Part shown: one piece after another, positions 19,032 through 28,297 of the stretch
How positions within the stretch are numbered: the first letter of the stretch is position 1
Layout: every line of letters begins with the position of its first letter
Assembly (NCBI GenBank): GCA_019752575.1
Contig: JAIELW010000011.1
Span: 1-64,000 of the forward strand
Length of the DNA: 64,000 nt
Direction: 5' to 3'
From: Xanthobacteraceae bacterium
GTDB lineage: Bacteria; Pseudomonadota; Alphaproteobacteria; Rhizobiales; Xanthobacteraceae
Made by a program: the position numbers and the translations under genes
Notes under the pieces: generated by a model
Told to the model about the DNA's origin: nothing
The model's database searches: none
What the model saw: only the letters and a program-made list of their open reading frames with translations

Positions 19032-19882
19032 GGCCGCAGCCGTTCGATCTTCAAGCGTTTCGCAATCATGCGATCCGACATACGCGCGGGCAATGCGTTG
19101 ATGATCGCGCGCATGAGTCTGCCCGGCGTGATCGTATAGCGCGTTTTTACGCTCGCACCGGTGAGCGCGTGGTGGATGAGCTTCGCTACATCTTCCGGCG
19201 GCAAGCCGTTCTTACCGAGATTTTGCATGAAGTTGAACGCAGCTTCGAGCGGCTTGGCGTAGGGCGAATTTCCGAGCTTCGAAAAATCCGGCGCGGCACC
19301 CTTGCCCCAGATCGGCGTCTTGATCGGTCCGGGGCCGATCACGATCACGTCGATCCCGAACAGCATCATTTCGCGGCGAAGCGACTCCGAAAGACCTTCA
19401 ACGGCGTGCTTCGACGCCGAGTAAGGACCCGCGAACGGATTGCCGCGTTTTCCCGCGACCGAAGAAATCATCACGATCCGCCCCGGCTCGCCTTTGAGTG
19501 AAAGGTCTGCGCCGAGCAACGGCGCGAATTGCTGCGTCGTCGCGACGAGGCCAATAACATTCGCCTCGAACTGTTTGCGCCACTTGTCGAGCGAAGTTTC
19601 GAGAAACGGCCCCGGCACCGCGATGCCCGCGTTGTTCACGAGGCCCGCGAGCGTTTGCCCGTTCAGGTCGGCGCGTACTTTCGCGGCCGCCACCTTGATC
19701 GCGGCTTCGTCGGTGACATCGAAAATCAGCGGCTCGAAGTTGCCGCCGATTTCCTGCTTGAGACGCGCACCGTCTTCCGGCTTGCGCACGCTGCCGTAAA
19801 CTTTGAAGCCTTGGCTTGCGAGATACTTCGCCGTGGTTTCGCCGATGCCGGTCGAGGCGCCGGTAATCACAACACTGCGCAT
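19028..19882 (-). CDS. Short-chain dehydrogenase/reductase
   Basis: This 284-residue SDR oxidoreductase has the cofactor motif TGASTGIG at residues 7-14, the structural NNAG near residue 88, and the catalytic Ser/Tyr/Lys set in ISSVAGKRGNPFAGPYSASK (YxxxK near residue 158). Basic residues after the first strand hint at NADPH. The classical 250-residue core is followed by a C-terminal extension of about 60 residues, as in SDRs acting on lipids or retinoid-like compounds. The substrate is unknown. It is a single gene convergent with the NTF2-like gene. Confidence 0.9.
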   Translation of the reverse strand: MRSVVITGASTGIGETTAKYLASQGFKVYGSVRKPEDGARLKQEIGGNFEPLIFDVTDEAAIKVAAAKVRADLNGQTLAGLVNNAGIAVPGPFLETSLDKWRKQFEANVIGLVATTQQFAPLLGADLSLKGEPGRIVMISSVAGKRGNPFAGPYSASKHAVEGLSESLRREMMLFGIDVIVIGPGPIKTPIWGKGAAPDFSKLGNSPYAKPLEAAFNFMQNLGKNGLPPEDVAKLIHHALTGASVKTRYTITPGRLMRAIINALPARMSDRMIAKRLKIERLRP

Positions 19883-19892
19883 GTTTTTTCCT

Positions 19893-20420
19893 TTAACCGC
19901 AAGCGTAACTGAGAGGGAAAATCCTGCAATACCATCGTTGATTGTCAGGCGAAAAGGCTACCTGGAAACGGTGAAAAGTGAGAAAGGATGAAAGCACGTC
20001 TACCGAAAGCGGTGACCCGGCCCTAAGGCCACCGGCATCCAAAGTTTGCTCGTAACGCCGCACAACAGGAAGCGCGCTTTCCAAGACGCCAGGTGCGATC
20101 GCCTGCGGATCGCGTTTTTCGATCATAGTCGATACTTTCGCACGCGCATCGGGATTTCTTATCAAATTGAGCACCCTAGTAAACTCTTCCCGGTCCTTGA
20201 ACCATTCGGCGTTGTCGCCGCTCCTGGTGGTTCTTGTAAACTCAAGAAGCAATAGCGTTCGCAATGTGATGACGCCGAGAACAACAGGTTCTGTGTTCTC
20301 CGGCGTCTTCAATGCGTGATAAAGCACGTCCTCCGACGGCAGCTTGAAAGCCTGTGCCGTCGCCGCTCTCGTATGCGCAAGCGTAACGGCCGCCCCGATA
20401 AGAATTGCTCTACGATTCAT
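19893..20420 (-). CDS. Exported protein of unknown function
   Basis: This 175-residue protein has an N-terminal signal peptide (MNRRAILIGAAVTLAHTRAATAQA, with a twin-Arg-like start). The mature region is mostly helical, with no enzyme motif I recognise, and a C-terminus ending in two Cys-containing strands. Its start overlaps the upstream membrane-protein gene by four bases (ATGA), so they are translationally coupled. The pair looks less GC-rich than the ilv genes on either side, suggesting a later insertion between ilvC and the SDR gene. Confidence 0.65.
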   Translation of the reverse strand: MNRRAILIGAAVTLAHTRAATAQAFKLPSEDVLYHALKTPENTEPVVLGVITLRTLLLLEFTRTTRSGDNAEWFKDREEFTRVLNLIRNPDARAKVSTMIEKRDPQAIAPGVLESALPVVRRYEQTLDAGGLRAGSPLSVDVLSSFLTFHRFQVAFSPDNQRWYCRIFPLSYACG

Positions 20421-20827
20421 TTGCCCGCTCCTGCGACGACCGCCTTCGCGAGAACGCGGCTATACATGACGAATGCAACGACAAATACTAACAAGCCGCC
20501 GGTAACGAATATAAGCTGCAGCAAGCTCATTAAGCCGGTGTATGGATCGTAAACCCATTCCTTGCCATTGACGTAACTAATCATGCTTTGGACCAAAACG
20601 CCCTTGGCAAAGTACCCGAACGTCAGTGAAAGCACGTGAAGAACGGTGGATGCCGAAAGCAACAAAACCACGATGCTGCGATCGTCTTTACGCCGAGGAG
20701 AATAAATAATGTGAGCAATTACGAGCGCTTGAAACGCAATAAGACCGGCTGCAATCAACCAAAGGTCGTTGGTTTGCTCAAGGATCAATTTGTGTAGCTC
20801 TTGCAGAGTTTCCTTTTCCACTTTCAT
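20417..20827 (-). CDS. Small four-helix membrane protein of unknown function
   Basis: This 136-residue protein has about four hydrophobic helices (residues 18-38, 50-68, 76-92, 100-128) and short polar loops. Its first 20 residues are a charged helix (MKVEKETLQELHKLILEQTN). It is coupled to the exported protein gene downstream by a four-base overlap, so the two probably act together at the inner membrane and periplasm. I do not recognise a family. Confidence 0.65.
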   Translation of the reverse strand: MKVEKETLQELHKLILEQTNDLWLIAAGLIAFQALVIAHIIYSPRRKDDRSIVVLLLSASTVLHVLSLTFGYFAKGVLVQSMISYVNGKEWVYDPYTGLMSLLQLIFVTGGLLVFVVAFVMYSRVLAKAVVAGAGK

Positions 20828-20878
20828 AATTTCAGCTCCAAAAATCGAACTAAGGCAATAAAATTGACTCCATAAATG

Positions 20879-20906
20879 AAATCGCCGGGCAATGCCCGGC
20901 GATTTT
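20879..20906. terminator. Bidirectional terminator between ilvC and the membrane-protein gene
   Basis: A 12-bp perfect stem AAATCGCCGGGC/GCCCGGCGATTT with a three-base loop begins just after the ilvC stop codon (minus strand). It can terminate ilvC transcription. Flanking A and T runs are short. Confidence 0.75.
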
Positions 20907-20911
20907 GAAAC

Positions 20912-21937
<1,026 letters not shown>

Positions 21938-22023
21938 TTACCCCCGGTAGGCGCGCGGCTTTTCCGCTAACCGTTCAATTCCGCCGATCTTCTAGGGGGC
22001 CGGGCGATGCCCCGCAACCCCCG

Positions 22024-22779
22024 CTAAAGCATGCCGAAATAGCGCAGCAATGAGCGTACCGCGAGGCCGATCACCAAGAGCCCCACAACCACCATCAGGA
22101 TCCGCGTCGGCGCGACCCGAGCGACCAGACCCGCGAAGGGTGCGGCAATCAGGCCACCGAGAATGAGCGGCACCACCGGCGTCAAGTCCGCCCAGCCGAG
22201 ATGCAGAATGAGCGTCGCGGAAGTCGCGACCGTCACGAAAAATTCCGTGAGGCTGACAGAGCCGATGACAAAACGCGGCACATGGCCGGTGCCGATCAAC
22301 GTTGAGGTCACCATCGGTCCCCAGCCACCGCCGCCGATGGCGTCAAGCGTCCCGCCAGCGAAACCGATGAAGGGCATGCCACGTCTGCTCGCGTCGACAA
22401 CGGCAAAAGCCCGCATCGCTCGAACGAGAATGATGACTCCTATAATCAAGAGATAGACGTTCACGAAAGGGGCGATTTTCTTGCCGTCGATGTTTGCAAG
22501 CACCGTCGCACCGATGATGCCGCCGATCACGCCCGGCAGCGCGATGCGCTTCACGATGGTCCAGGAAACGTTCTTGTTGACGTAGTGCGAGATGCCGGAA
22601 GCCGCAGTCGTGAAAATTTCTGCGATATGAATCATCGCGCTCGCCTGTGCAGGCGCGACTCCGGTGCTCATCAGCACGGCGGAGCCGATGACGCCAAAGG
22701 CCATGCCCAACGCACCGTCAACAAGTTGTGCGAAGATTCCGATCGCAACGAAGGTCCAGAAGTCTGCTCCAAATTCCAT
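22024..22779 (-). CDS. TauE/SafE-family sulfite exporter-like membrane protein
   Basis: This roughly 251-residue membrane protein has about eight hydrophobic helices in two repeated halves, each carrying the family's small-residue motif (GALGMAFGVIGSAVLMSTGV in the first; GFAGGTLDAIGGGGWGPMVTS in the second). The family exports sulfite, sulfoacetate or other organic anions. The open frame extends to a TTG at 22794, but the ATG at 22779 after GGGGC looks better. It lies between ilvH and ilvC on the same strand, but nothing ties it to branched-chain synthesis. The substrate is unknown. Confidence 0.88.
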   Translation of the reverse strand: MEFGADFWTFVAIGIFAQLVDGALGMAFGVIGSAVLMSTGVAPAQASAMIHIAEIFTTAASGISHYVNKNVSWTIVKRIALPGVIGGIIGATVLANIDGKKIAPFVNVYLLIIGVIILVRAMRAFAVVDASRRGMPFIGFAGGTLDAIGGGGWGPMVTSTLIGTGHVPRFVIGSVSLTEFFVTVATSATLILHLGWADLTPVVPLILGGLIAAPFAGLVARVAPTRILMVVVGLLVIGLAVRSLLRYFGML

Positions 22780-22853
22780 TGTGCGCCCCAGCAAAATGAA
22801 CAGACGAATTTCAGCCTATTCAAACACCCGCACCAAACGGAAGTTCTGTGCAG

Positions 22854-23408
22854 CTACATGCCCTCCGGCCCGCGCGCGATCGCGGCGATACCCGTGCGCG
22901 AGCATTCGATCAAGCCGAGCGGCTCCATCAGGATCAGGAATTGATCAATCTTGTCGGTTTTTCCGGTCAACTCGAAGATGAAGCTCTCGGTGGTCGCGTC
23001 GATCACGCGCGCGCGAAAGGCGTCGGCAAGACGCAGCGCCTCGACGCGATTATCGCCCTTGCCGCGCACCTTGATCAGCGCAAGCTCGCGCTCGAGCGCA
23101 CGGCCGGACTCGGTGAGATCGACGACGCGATGCACGGGCACCAGCCGCTCGAGCTGATGCTTGATCTGCTCGATCACCATCGGCTTGCCGGTGGTCGCGA
23201 TCGTGATGCGCGAGAGATGCTTCTCGTGCTCGGTCTCGGACACCGTGAGGCTGTCGATGTTGTAGCCGCGGCCGGAGAACAGGCCGATCACGCGCGCAAG
23301 CACGCCCGGCTCGTTATCGACGAGCACGGAGAGCGTGCGGCGCTGCTCGCGCTCGTCGACTGGTGCCGCGGGATAGTGTGTGGTGGTAGGGTTCACGGTC
23401 ATATTCAT
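22854..23408 (-). CDS. ilvH: Acetolactate synthase small (regulatory) subunit
   Basis: This 184-residue regulatory subunit activates the catalytic IlvI/IlvB subunit and gives valine feedback. It has an N-terminal ACT domain (about residues 24-100, TLSVLVDNEPGVLARVIGLFSGRGYNI) and the conserved C-terminal ALS_ss domain with REL(A)LIKV and ELTGKTDKID. A non-conserved N-terminus of about 20 residues precedes the ACT domain. It follows ilvI on the same strand, with a palindromic repeat filling the 130-base gap. Confidence 0.96.
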   Translation of the reverse strand: MNMTVNPTTTHYPAAPVDEREQRRTLSVLVDNEPGVLARVIGLFSGRGYNIDSLTVSETEHEKHLSRITIATTGKPMVIEQIKHQLERLVPVHRVVDLTESGRALERELALIKVRGKGDNRVEALRLADAFRARVIDATTESFIFELTGKTDKIDQFLILMEPLGLIECSRTGIAAIARGPEGM

Positions 23409-23429
23409 TACACCAGTTCTTTCTCTCGC

Positions 23430-23538
23430 TTCATCCTTCGAGACGGCTGGCTTCGCCAGCCTCCTCAGGATGAGGCTTTAAATATTCCTCATGGTGAGGA
23501 GCGCGAGCGAAAGCGAGCGCGTCTCGAACCATGAGGAT
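23430..23538. repeat. Palindromic repeat doublet (family D) between ilvI and ilvH
   Basis: The left hairpin unit TCATCCT...AGGATGA has inner GGCTGG/CCAGCC. The right unit CCTCATGGT...ACCATGAGG has inner GAGCGCG/CGCGTCTC-type pairing. It fills nearly all of the intercistronic space of the ilvI-ilvH pair and would form strong RNA hairpins in the transcript. Confidence 0.85.
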
Positions 23539-23540
23539 GG

Positions 23541-25301
23541 TTACACCAGCATCTTTCCTTCTTCGGTAACCGCATCGCCGATGCTTTCGGCGGCGTCGCC
23601 CAGGATCATTTCGTTGTGCGCGCGTCCCGACGGGATCATCGGGAAGCAATTCTCGTTCTTGTCGACCACGCAGTCGAAGATCACCGGCTTGTCGACCTTG
23701 ATCATCTCCTTGATCGCGGCGTCGAGATCGCCGGGTCTCGCACAGCGGATACCGACCGCGTGATAGGCCTCGGCGAGCTTCACGAAATCCGGCAGCGCCG
23801 CGGAATAGGATTCCGAATAGCGCCCGCCATGCAGCAGTTCCTGCCACTGGCGCACCATGCCCATATATTCGTTGTTCAGGATGAAGATCTTGATCGGCAG
23901 GCGATACTGCACAGCCGTCGAGATTTCCTGCATCGTCATCAGCACCGACGCCTCGCCGGCGACATCGATCACGAGCGATTTCGGATGCGCAAGTTGCACG
24001 CCGACCGCGGCCGGCAGGCCGTAACCCATTGTGCCTAGCCCGCCGCTCGTCATCCAGCGGCGCGGCTCCTGGAAGTGCAGGTGCTGTGCCGCCCACATCT
24101 GATGCTGGCCGACTTCGGTCGTGATGTAGGTGTCGCGGTCTTTCGTAAGTTCATAAAGACGTTCGACCGCATATTGCGGCTTGATGACGTCGTTCGACTT
24201 CTTGTAGGCGAGCGACTTGCGCGCGCGCCATTTCTTGATCTGCTCCCACCATTCGCCGAGCGCCTTCTTGTCCGGCTGCGCCGAAGACGAACGCCACAGG
24301 CGAACCATGTCTTCGAGGACATGCGCGCAGTCGCCGATGATCGGGATGTCGACCTTCACGTTCTTGTTGATCGATGAAGGATCGATATCGACGTGAATTT
24401 TCTTCGAATGCGGCGCGAAGGCATCGAGACGCCCGGTGATACGGTCGTCGAAGCGCGCGCCGATGCAGATCATCACATCGCAATCGTGCATCGCCCAGTT
24501 GGCTTCGTAAGTGCCGTGCATGCCGAGCATGCCGAGCCACTGCGGGTCGGCCGCCGGATAGGCGCCGAGGCCCATCAGCGTCGATGTGATCGGATAGCCA
24601 GTGATCTTCACGAGATCGCGCAGCAGAACCGAAGCCTCGTTGCCCGAATTGATGATACCGCCGCCGGTATAGAACAGCGGGCGCTTTGCGCACTTCATCA
24701 GGTCGATAGCGGCCTGAATCTTCGCCATGTCGCCTTTGAGCTTCGGCTTGTAGGATTTGTGCTCCACGTTCTTCGGGCCGGTGTATTTGCCCTTGGCGAA
24801 CTGAATGTCCTTCGGAATATCGACCACGACCGGGCCCGGACGGCCCGAGCCCGCGATGTAGAACGCTTCATGCAGGATGCGCGAAAGATCGTTCACGTCT
24901 TTGACGAGATAATTGTGCTTCGTGCAGGGACGCGTGATGCCGACCGTGTCGCACTCCTGAAACGCGTCGTTGCCGATCAGATGCGTCGGCACTTGGCCGG
25001 TGATGACGACAACCGGGATCGAATCCATCAGCGCGTCGGTGAGACCCGTAACGGCATTCGTGGCGCCCGGACCGGAAGTCACGAGCACCGCGCCGACCTT
25101 GCCCGAGGAGCGCGCATAGCCTTCGGCGGCATGCACCGCGCCCTGCTCGTGGCGGACGAGGATGTGCTGCACGTCTTTTTGCTGGAACAGCGCGTCATAA
25201 ATCGGCAGGACCGCGCCGCCCGGATATCCGAACAGGTGCTTTACGCCCTGTTCGCTAAGCGCCTTCACCACCATTTCCGCGCCGGTCATTTCGTTACTCA
25301 T
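23541..25301 (-). CDS. ilvI: Acetolactate synthase large (catalytic) subunit
   Basis: This 586-residue thiamine-diphosphate enzyme makes 2-acetolactate or 2-aceto-2-hydroxybutyrate, the first common step of valine, leucine and isoleucine synthesis. It has the N-terminal PYR domain with the catalytic Glu52 in VRHEQGAVHAAEGYAR, a middle FAD-binding domain (QWLGMLGMHGTYEAN), and the C-terminal PP domain with a variant ThDP motif (VIDVAGEAS ... FILNNEYMGMVRQWQ). The length is standard for the biosynthetic form. An Ile/Leu/Val-coding leader with a terminator hairpin lies upstream (25354-25457). Confidence 0.97.
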   Translation of the reverse strand: MSNEMTGAEMVVKALSEQGVKHLFGYPGGAVLPIYDALFQQKDVQHILVRHEQGAVHAAEGYARSSGKVGAVLVTSGPGATNAVTGLTDALMDSIPVVVITGQVPTHLIGNDAFQECDTVGITRPCTKHNYLVKDVNDLSRILHEAFYIAGSGRPGPVVVDIPKDIQFAKGKYTGPKNVEHKSYKPKLKGDMAKIQAAIDLMKCAKRPLFYTGGGIINSGNEASVLLRDLVKITGYPITSTLMGLGAYPAADPQWLGMLGMHGTYEANWAMHDCDVMICIGARFDDRITGRLDAFAPHSKKIHVDIDPSSINKNVKVDIPIIGDCAHVLEDMVRLWRSSSAQPDKKALGEWWEQIKKWRARKSLAYKKSNDVIKPQYAVERLYELTKDRDTYITTEVGQHQMWAAQHLHFQEPRRWMTSGGLGTMGYGLPAAVGVQLAHPKSLVIDVAGEASVLMTMQEISTAVQYRLPIKIFILNNEYMGMVRQWQELLHGGRYSESYSAALPDFVKLAEAYHAVGIRCARPGDLDAAIKEMIKVDKPVIFDCVVDKNENCFPMIPSGRAHNEMILGDAAESIGDAVTEEGKMLV

Positions 25302-25353
25302 CGTCGGCTCCGTTTCATTCGTCTTTGCCCAATTTCTCGTAGCCCCAGAATCG

Positions 25354-25378
25354 AAAAGGGGCCCCGAAAGACCCCTTT
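25354..25378 (-). terminator. Attenuator terminator hairpin in the ilvI leader
   Basis: On the minus strand AAAGGGG pairs with CCCCTTT around a loop containing TCTTTCGG, followed by TT. It lies between the leader peptide and the ilvI start. A competing pairing (GCGCACC near 25426-25434 with GGTGCGC near 25380-25387) could prevent or permit it. Confidence 0.6.
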
Positions 25379-25406
25379 GCGCACCACCTAACTCAGCCCG
25401 GCCTGT

Positions 25407-25457
25407 TCAGGCCGTGCGGGGGGTGCGCTCTCCTACTACGAGAATAATCTTGCTCAT
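25407..25457 (-). CDS. ilvI leader peptide (16 residues)
   Basis: The frame MSKIILVVGERTPRTA holds five consecutive branched-chain codons (Ile-Ile-Leu-Val-Val). It ends in a small palindrome (GGCCTGAACAGGCC) that contains its stop codon, and a terminator-like hairpin follows before ilvI. This is the expected layout for attenuation by charged Ile, Leu and Val tRNAs. A short AGAAGACCG precedes the ATG. Confidence 0.75.
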   Translation of the reverse strand: MSKIILVVGERTPRTA

Positions 25458-25650
25458 CGGTCTTCTATATCGTTCAAAAGTTGCGCGGACCCTAATGGCC
25501 CCCGCTAGCAGCGTCAAGCCTTTATGCGCCTGCCTTTTCCGGCCTGCAAGCCGGATTTGGCGGCAGCATTTCTCACGGGATTGTGGCTCCGGCCCAGTTC
25601 CGGGCGGCCCGCGCCCGGCCTAGCTTGGCCCTGCACCGGAGCCAAGCGAT

Positions 25651-26505
25651 TTGCCTTTTCTGCGCGAGAAAAACGGGAATCTCTCCCCGCATAAGCTGAT
25701 TGCCTTCGCAGGCTCCTGCGCGCCTGCGCTTTATTTGCTGGGCCGCGCGATCAACAGCGATCTCGGCGCCCAGCCATTGGTCGAACTTACGCATCAGACC
25801 GGCGACTGGGCGGTGCGGCTACTCTTTCTCTCGCTTTGCATTACGCCGGCGCGGCGGCTGTTCAACGCGCCGAAGCTTATCTTCATGCGTCGCACCTTGG
25901 GCGTTGCGGCGTTCTTCTACGCGCTTGCGCATTTCTTTCTCTATGTGATCGACCAGAACTTCGCGCTCGGCACGGTCGCGCGCGAAATAGTGCTCAGGCT
26001 TTACCTGACGATCGGCTTCTTCGCGCTCGTGATGATGACGGCACTCGGCATGACTTCGACGGACGGCATGATCCGCCGCATCGGCGGCGCGCGCTGGGCA
26101 AGACTTCATCGGCTGAGTTACGCGATCGCGATTCTCGCCGTCATTCACTTCATGATGCAGAAGAAGCTCAACATTTACGAGCCAACCTGGATGGCAGGCT
26201 TGCTCGCATGGCTTCTTTTATATCGCGTCGTGCAGAAGCGCGTACATGACGTGCGGTTACCGCATCTGATCGGGCTCGTGATCGTGGCGGTACTGTTCAC
26301 GATTGCCGTAGAAGCGCTTTGGTATGGATTGCTGACCGGCGTGAACTGGCAACGCGTGCTGCAAGCGAACATCATGTTTCCGGAAGTGGTTCGCCCGGCT
26401 TGGGTTGTGTTCTTCGTAACCAGCGGAATCACGCTAGCAACGCTCGCCGCGCAATGGATGTGGCCGAAGCAGAGCGCACGGGAGAAGCTACGCGCGGCTG
26501 AATAA
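25651..26505 (+). CDS. msrQ: MsrQ-like heme-binding membrane subunit (YedZ family)
   Basis: This 284-residue membrane protein resembles MsrQ, the b-type heme partner that passes electrons to the periplasmic methionine-sulfoxide reductase MsrP. It has a family start (LSPHKLIAFAGSCAPALYLLGRA), the motif HQTGDWAVRLLFLSLCITPARRL, ferric-reductase-like helices with conserved His (ALAHFFLYV; HRLSYAIAILAVIHF), and a longer than usual C-terminus with two further helices. Translation appears to start at TTG, because no ATG precedes the conserved region. No msrP is next to it in this window. Its 3' end overlaps the miaA 3' end by 18 bases, convergently. Confidence 0.82.
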   Translation: MPFLREKNGNLSPHKLIAFAGSCAPALYLLGRAINSDLGAQPLVELTHQTGDWAVRLLFLSLCITPARRLFNAPKLIFMRRTLGVAAFFYALAHFFLYVIDQNFALGTVAREIVLRLYLTIGFFALVMMTALGMTSTDGMIRRIGGARWARLHRLSYAIAILAVIHFMMQKKLNIYEPTWMAGLLAWLLLYRVVQKRVHDVRLPHLIGLVIVAVLFTIAVEALWYGLLTGVNWQRVLQANIMFPEVVRPAWVVFFVTSGITLATLAAQWMWPKQSAREKLRAAE

Positions 26506-27393
26506 CGCTTCGAGCGCCTTTTCCGGTTTCACCCGCGCGAATTCCGGAAGCTGGTTTCTAAACCATGTCTCCTGCCGCTTGGAATATTGCCGCGTGTCGC
26601 GCTTGCCCTGTGCGGCGGCTTCTTCGAGCGGCATTTCGCCGTCCAGATATTTGATGAGCCATGGCACGCCATGCGCCTTCAGCGCTGGCATGCGGGGGTC
26701 GAGATCGCGGGTTTTCAACCTCTTCACTTCGCCGAGCGCTCCTTCTTCGAGCATCTTTTCGAAACGCGCGTCGATGCGTTTACCCAGCGCATCGCGGTCG
26801 GTTTCGAGAAAGATTGCCTGATAGTCACGGGAATTGAGCGCCGGCACGCCCGGCTCCTCACGCCATTCGGCAAGGCCTATACCCGTCGCCTCGACGACTT
26901 CGAGCGCGCGGAGGACACGCTGCCGGTCAGAAACGCGGATCTCCTCAGCCGTCCGCGGATCGCGCGCGACAAGCATCGCATGCAGCGCCTCATTGTCTTT
27001 CGTATCGCCAAGGTCGCGAACCTGTTGCCGCACTTCGGCAGAGACTTCTGGAACCGCAGAAAGACCTTTCAACAAGGCGCTGAAATAAAGCCCGGTACCG
27101 CCGATCACGATAGCGACTTTTCCAGCCGTGCGCGCCGAGGCGATCTCCTGCTCGGCTTCGCGCAACCAGCGTCCGGCGGAATAGATTTCCTCTGCGCCGA
27201 TATGGCCGTAAAGCCGGTGCGGTGCGCGAGCCATTTCCTCGTCGGTCGGCCGTGCGGTGATGATCCGAAGGTCGCGGTAAACCTGCATCGAATCTGCGTT
27301 GATAACGACGCCACCGGTTCGCGAGGCAACTTCCAGCGCCAAGGCGGACTTGCCGCTCGCCGTCGGCCCTGCAATAAGCACCGCGCTTTTCAT
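26488..27393 (-). CDS. miaA: tRNA dimethylallyltransferase MiaA
   Basis: This roughly 301-residue enzyme transfers a dimethylallyl group to A37 of tRNAs reading UNN codons. It has the P-loop GPTASGKS at residues 9-16, the conserved NADSMQVYRDL, the catalytic region GGTGLYFSALLKGL, and YSKRQETWFRNQ near the C-terminus. Three ATGs lie close together (27393, 27399, 27408); the first gives the typical MKSAVLIAGPTASGKS start. The frame continues upstream into serB in antisense, which is not coding. It is divergent from serB with essentially no intergenic space. Confidence 0.95.
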   Translation of the reverse strand: MKSAVLIAGPTASGKSALALEVASRTGGVVINADSMQVYRDLRIITARPTDEEMARAPHRLYGHIGAEEIYSAGRWLREAEQEIASARTAGKVAIVIGGTGLYFSALLKGLSAVPEVSAEVRQQVRDLGDTKDNEALHAMLVARDPRTAEEIRVSDRQRVLRALEVVEATGIGLAEWREEPGVPALNSRDYQAIFLETDRDALGKRIDARFEKMLEEGALGEVKRLKTRDLDPRMPALKAHGVPWLIKYLDGEMPLEEAAAQGKRDTRQYSKRQETWFRNQLPEFARVKPEKALEALFSRA

Positions 27394-27406
27394 ACTCATA
27401 CGGCTC

Positions 27407-28297
27407 ATGTCCCACGTCGCGACCCTCGTTAGCAATCCCAAGCGGCCCGCGGTCGATACCGCGGCGATCGCAAAGGCTCGCGCGCTGCTTCCGAACGCAA
27501 TCTCCGAGAGCGTGCTTAAGGATGGTCTTGCCGTCGATATTTTTTTCGCGCCGGGACCAAACGCGCAGGAAAGAGAACTAAGCGATCTCGTGCGCGCGGC
27601 ACTTGCACCCGCACCCATCGACGTCGTCGTGCAGGAAACCGCATTTCGCCGAAAGAAGCTTTTCGTGGCCGACATGGATTCCACCATGATCGATCAGGAA
27701 TGCATCGACGAGCTTGCGGATTATGCTGGCCTGAAGGCGCATGTCGCAGCGATCACCGAACGCGCGATGCGCGGCGAGCTTCCGTTCGAGCCCGCGTTGC
27801 GCGAGCGGGTGGCGCTTCTGAAGGATTTACCGCTTTCGGTGATCGGCGAAACCATCGAAAAGAAAATCACGCTCGCGGCAGGCGGCAAGGAATTGATTGC
27901 AACGCTCAAGGCGAACGGCGTTTACACTTGCCTCGTCTCCGGCGGCTTCACGTTGTTCACGAATGTGATCGCACAGAAGCTCGGCTTCGACGAGAACCGC
28001 GCGAACGAACTGCTCGTAGACGGCGGCAAACTGTCCGGCAAAGTCAAAGAGCCGATTCTCGGTCGTGCCGCGAAGCTCGCGACGCTGCAGGAGCTGACGA
28101 AAAAACTCGGCATTCGTCCAGAAGAAACCGCCGCGATCGGCGACGGCGCGAATGACCTCGATATGATCACCGCGGCGGGCTTAGGCGTCGCGATCCACGC
28201 CAAGCCAGCGGTCGCCGCCGCCGCGCAGGCTCGCATCGATCACGCCGACCTGAGCGCGATTATTTATTGCGGCGGAGATACGGTCAGGAACGGCTGA
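27407..28297 (+). CDS. serB: Phosphoserine phosphatase SerB
   Basis: This 296-residue HAD phosphatase performs the last step of serine synthesis. The catalytic motif is VADMDSTMIDQE, with nucleophile Asp89 and acid Asp91. Motif II is SGGFT, a Lys motif follows, and motif III is GDGANDLDMI. The N-terminal roughly 80 residues form the small regulatory domain seen in long SerB proteins. The ATG at 27407 overlaps the divergent miaA start region. The stop at 28297 directly abuts the kinase gene on the other strand. Confidence 0.96.
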   Translation: MSHVATLVSNPKRPAVDTAAIAKARALLPNAISESVLKDGLAVDIFFAPGPNAQERELSDLVRAALAPAPIDVVVQETAFRRKKLFVADMDSTMIDQECIDELADYAGLKAHVAAITERAMRGELPFEPALRERVALLKDLPLSVIGETIEKKITLAAGGKELIATLKANGVYTCLVSGGFTLFTNVIAQKLGFDENRANELLVDGGKLSGKVKEPILGRAAKLATLQELTKKLGIRPEETAAIGDGANDLDMITAAGLGVAIHAKPAVAAAAQARIDHADLSAIIYCGGDTVRNG

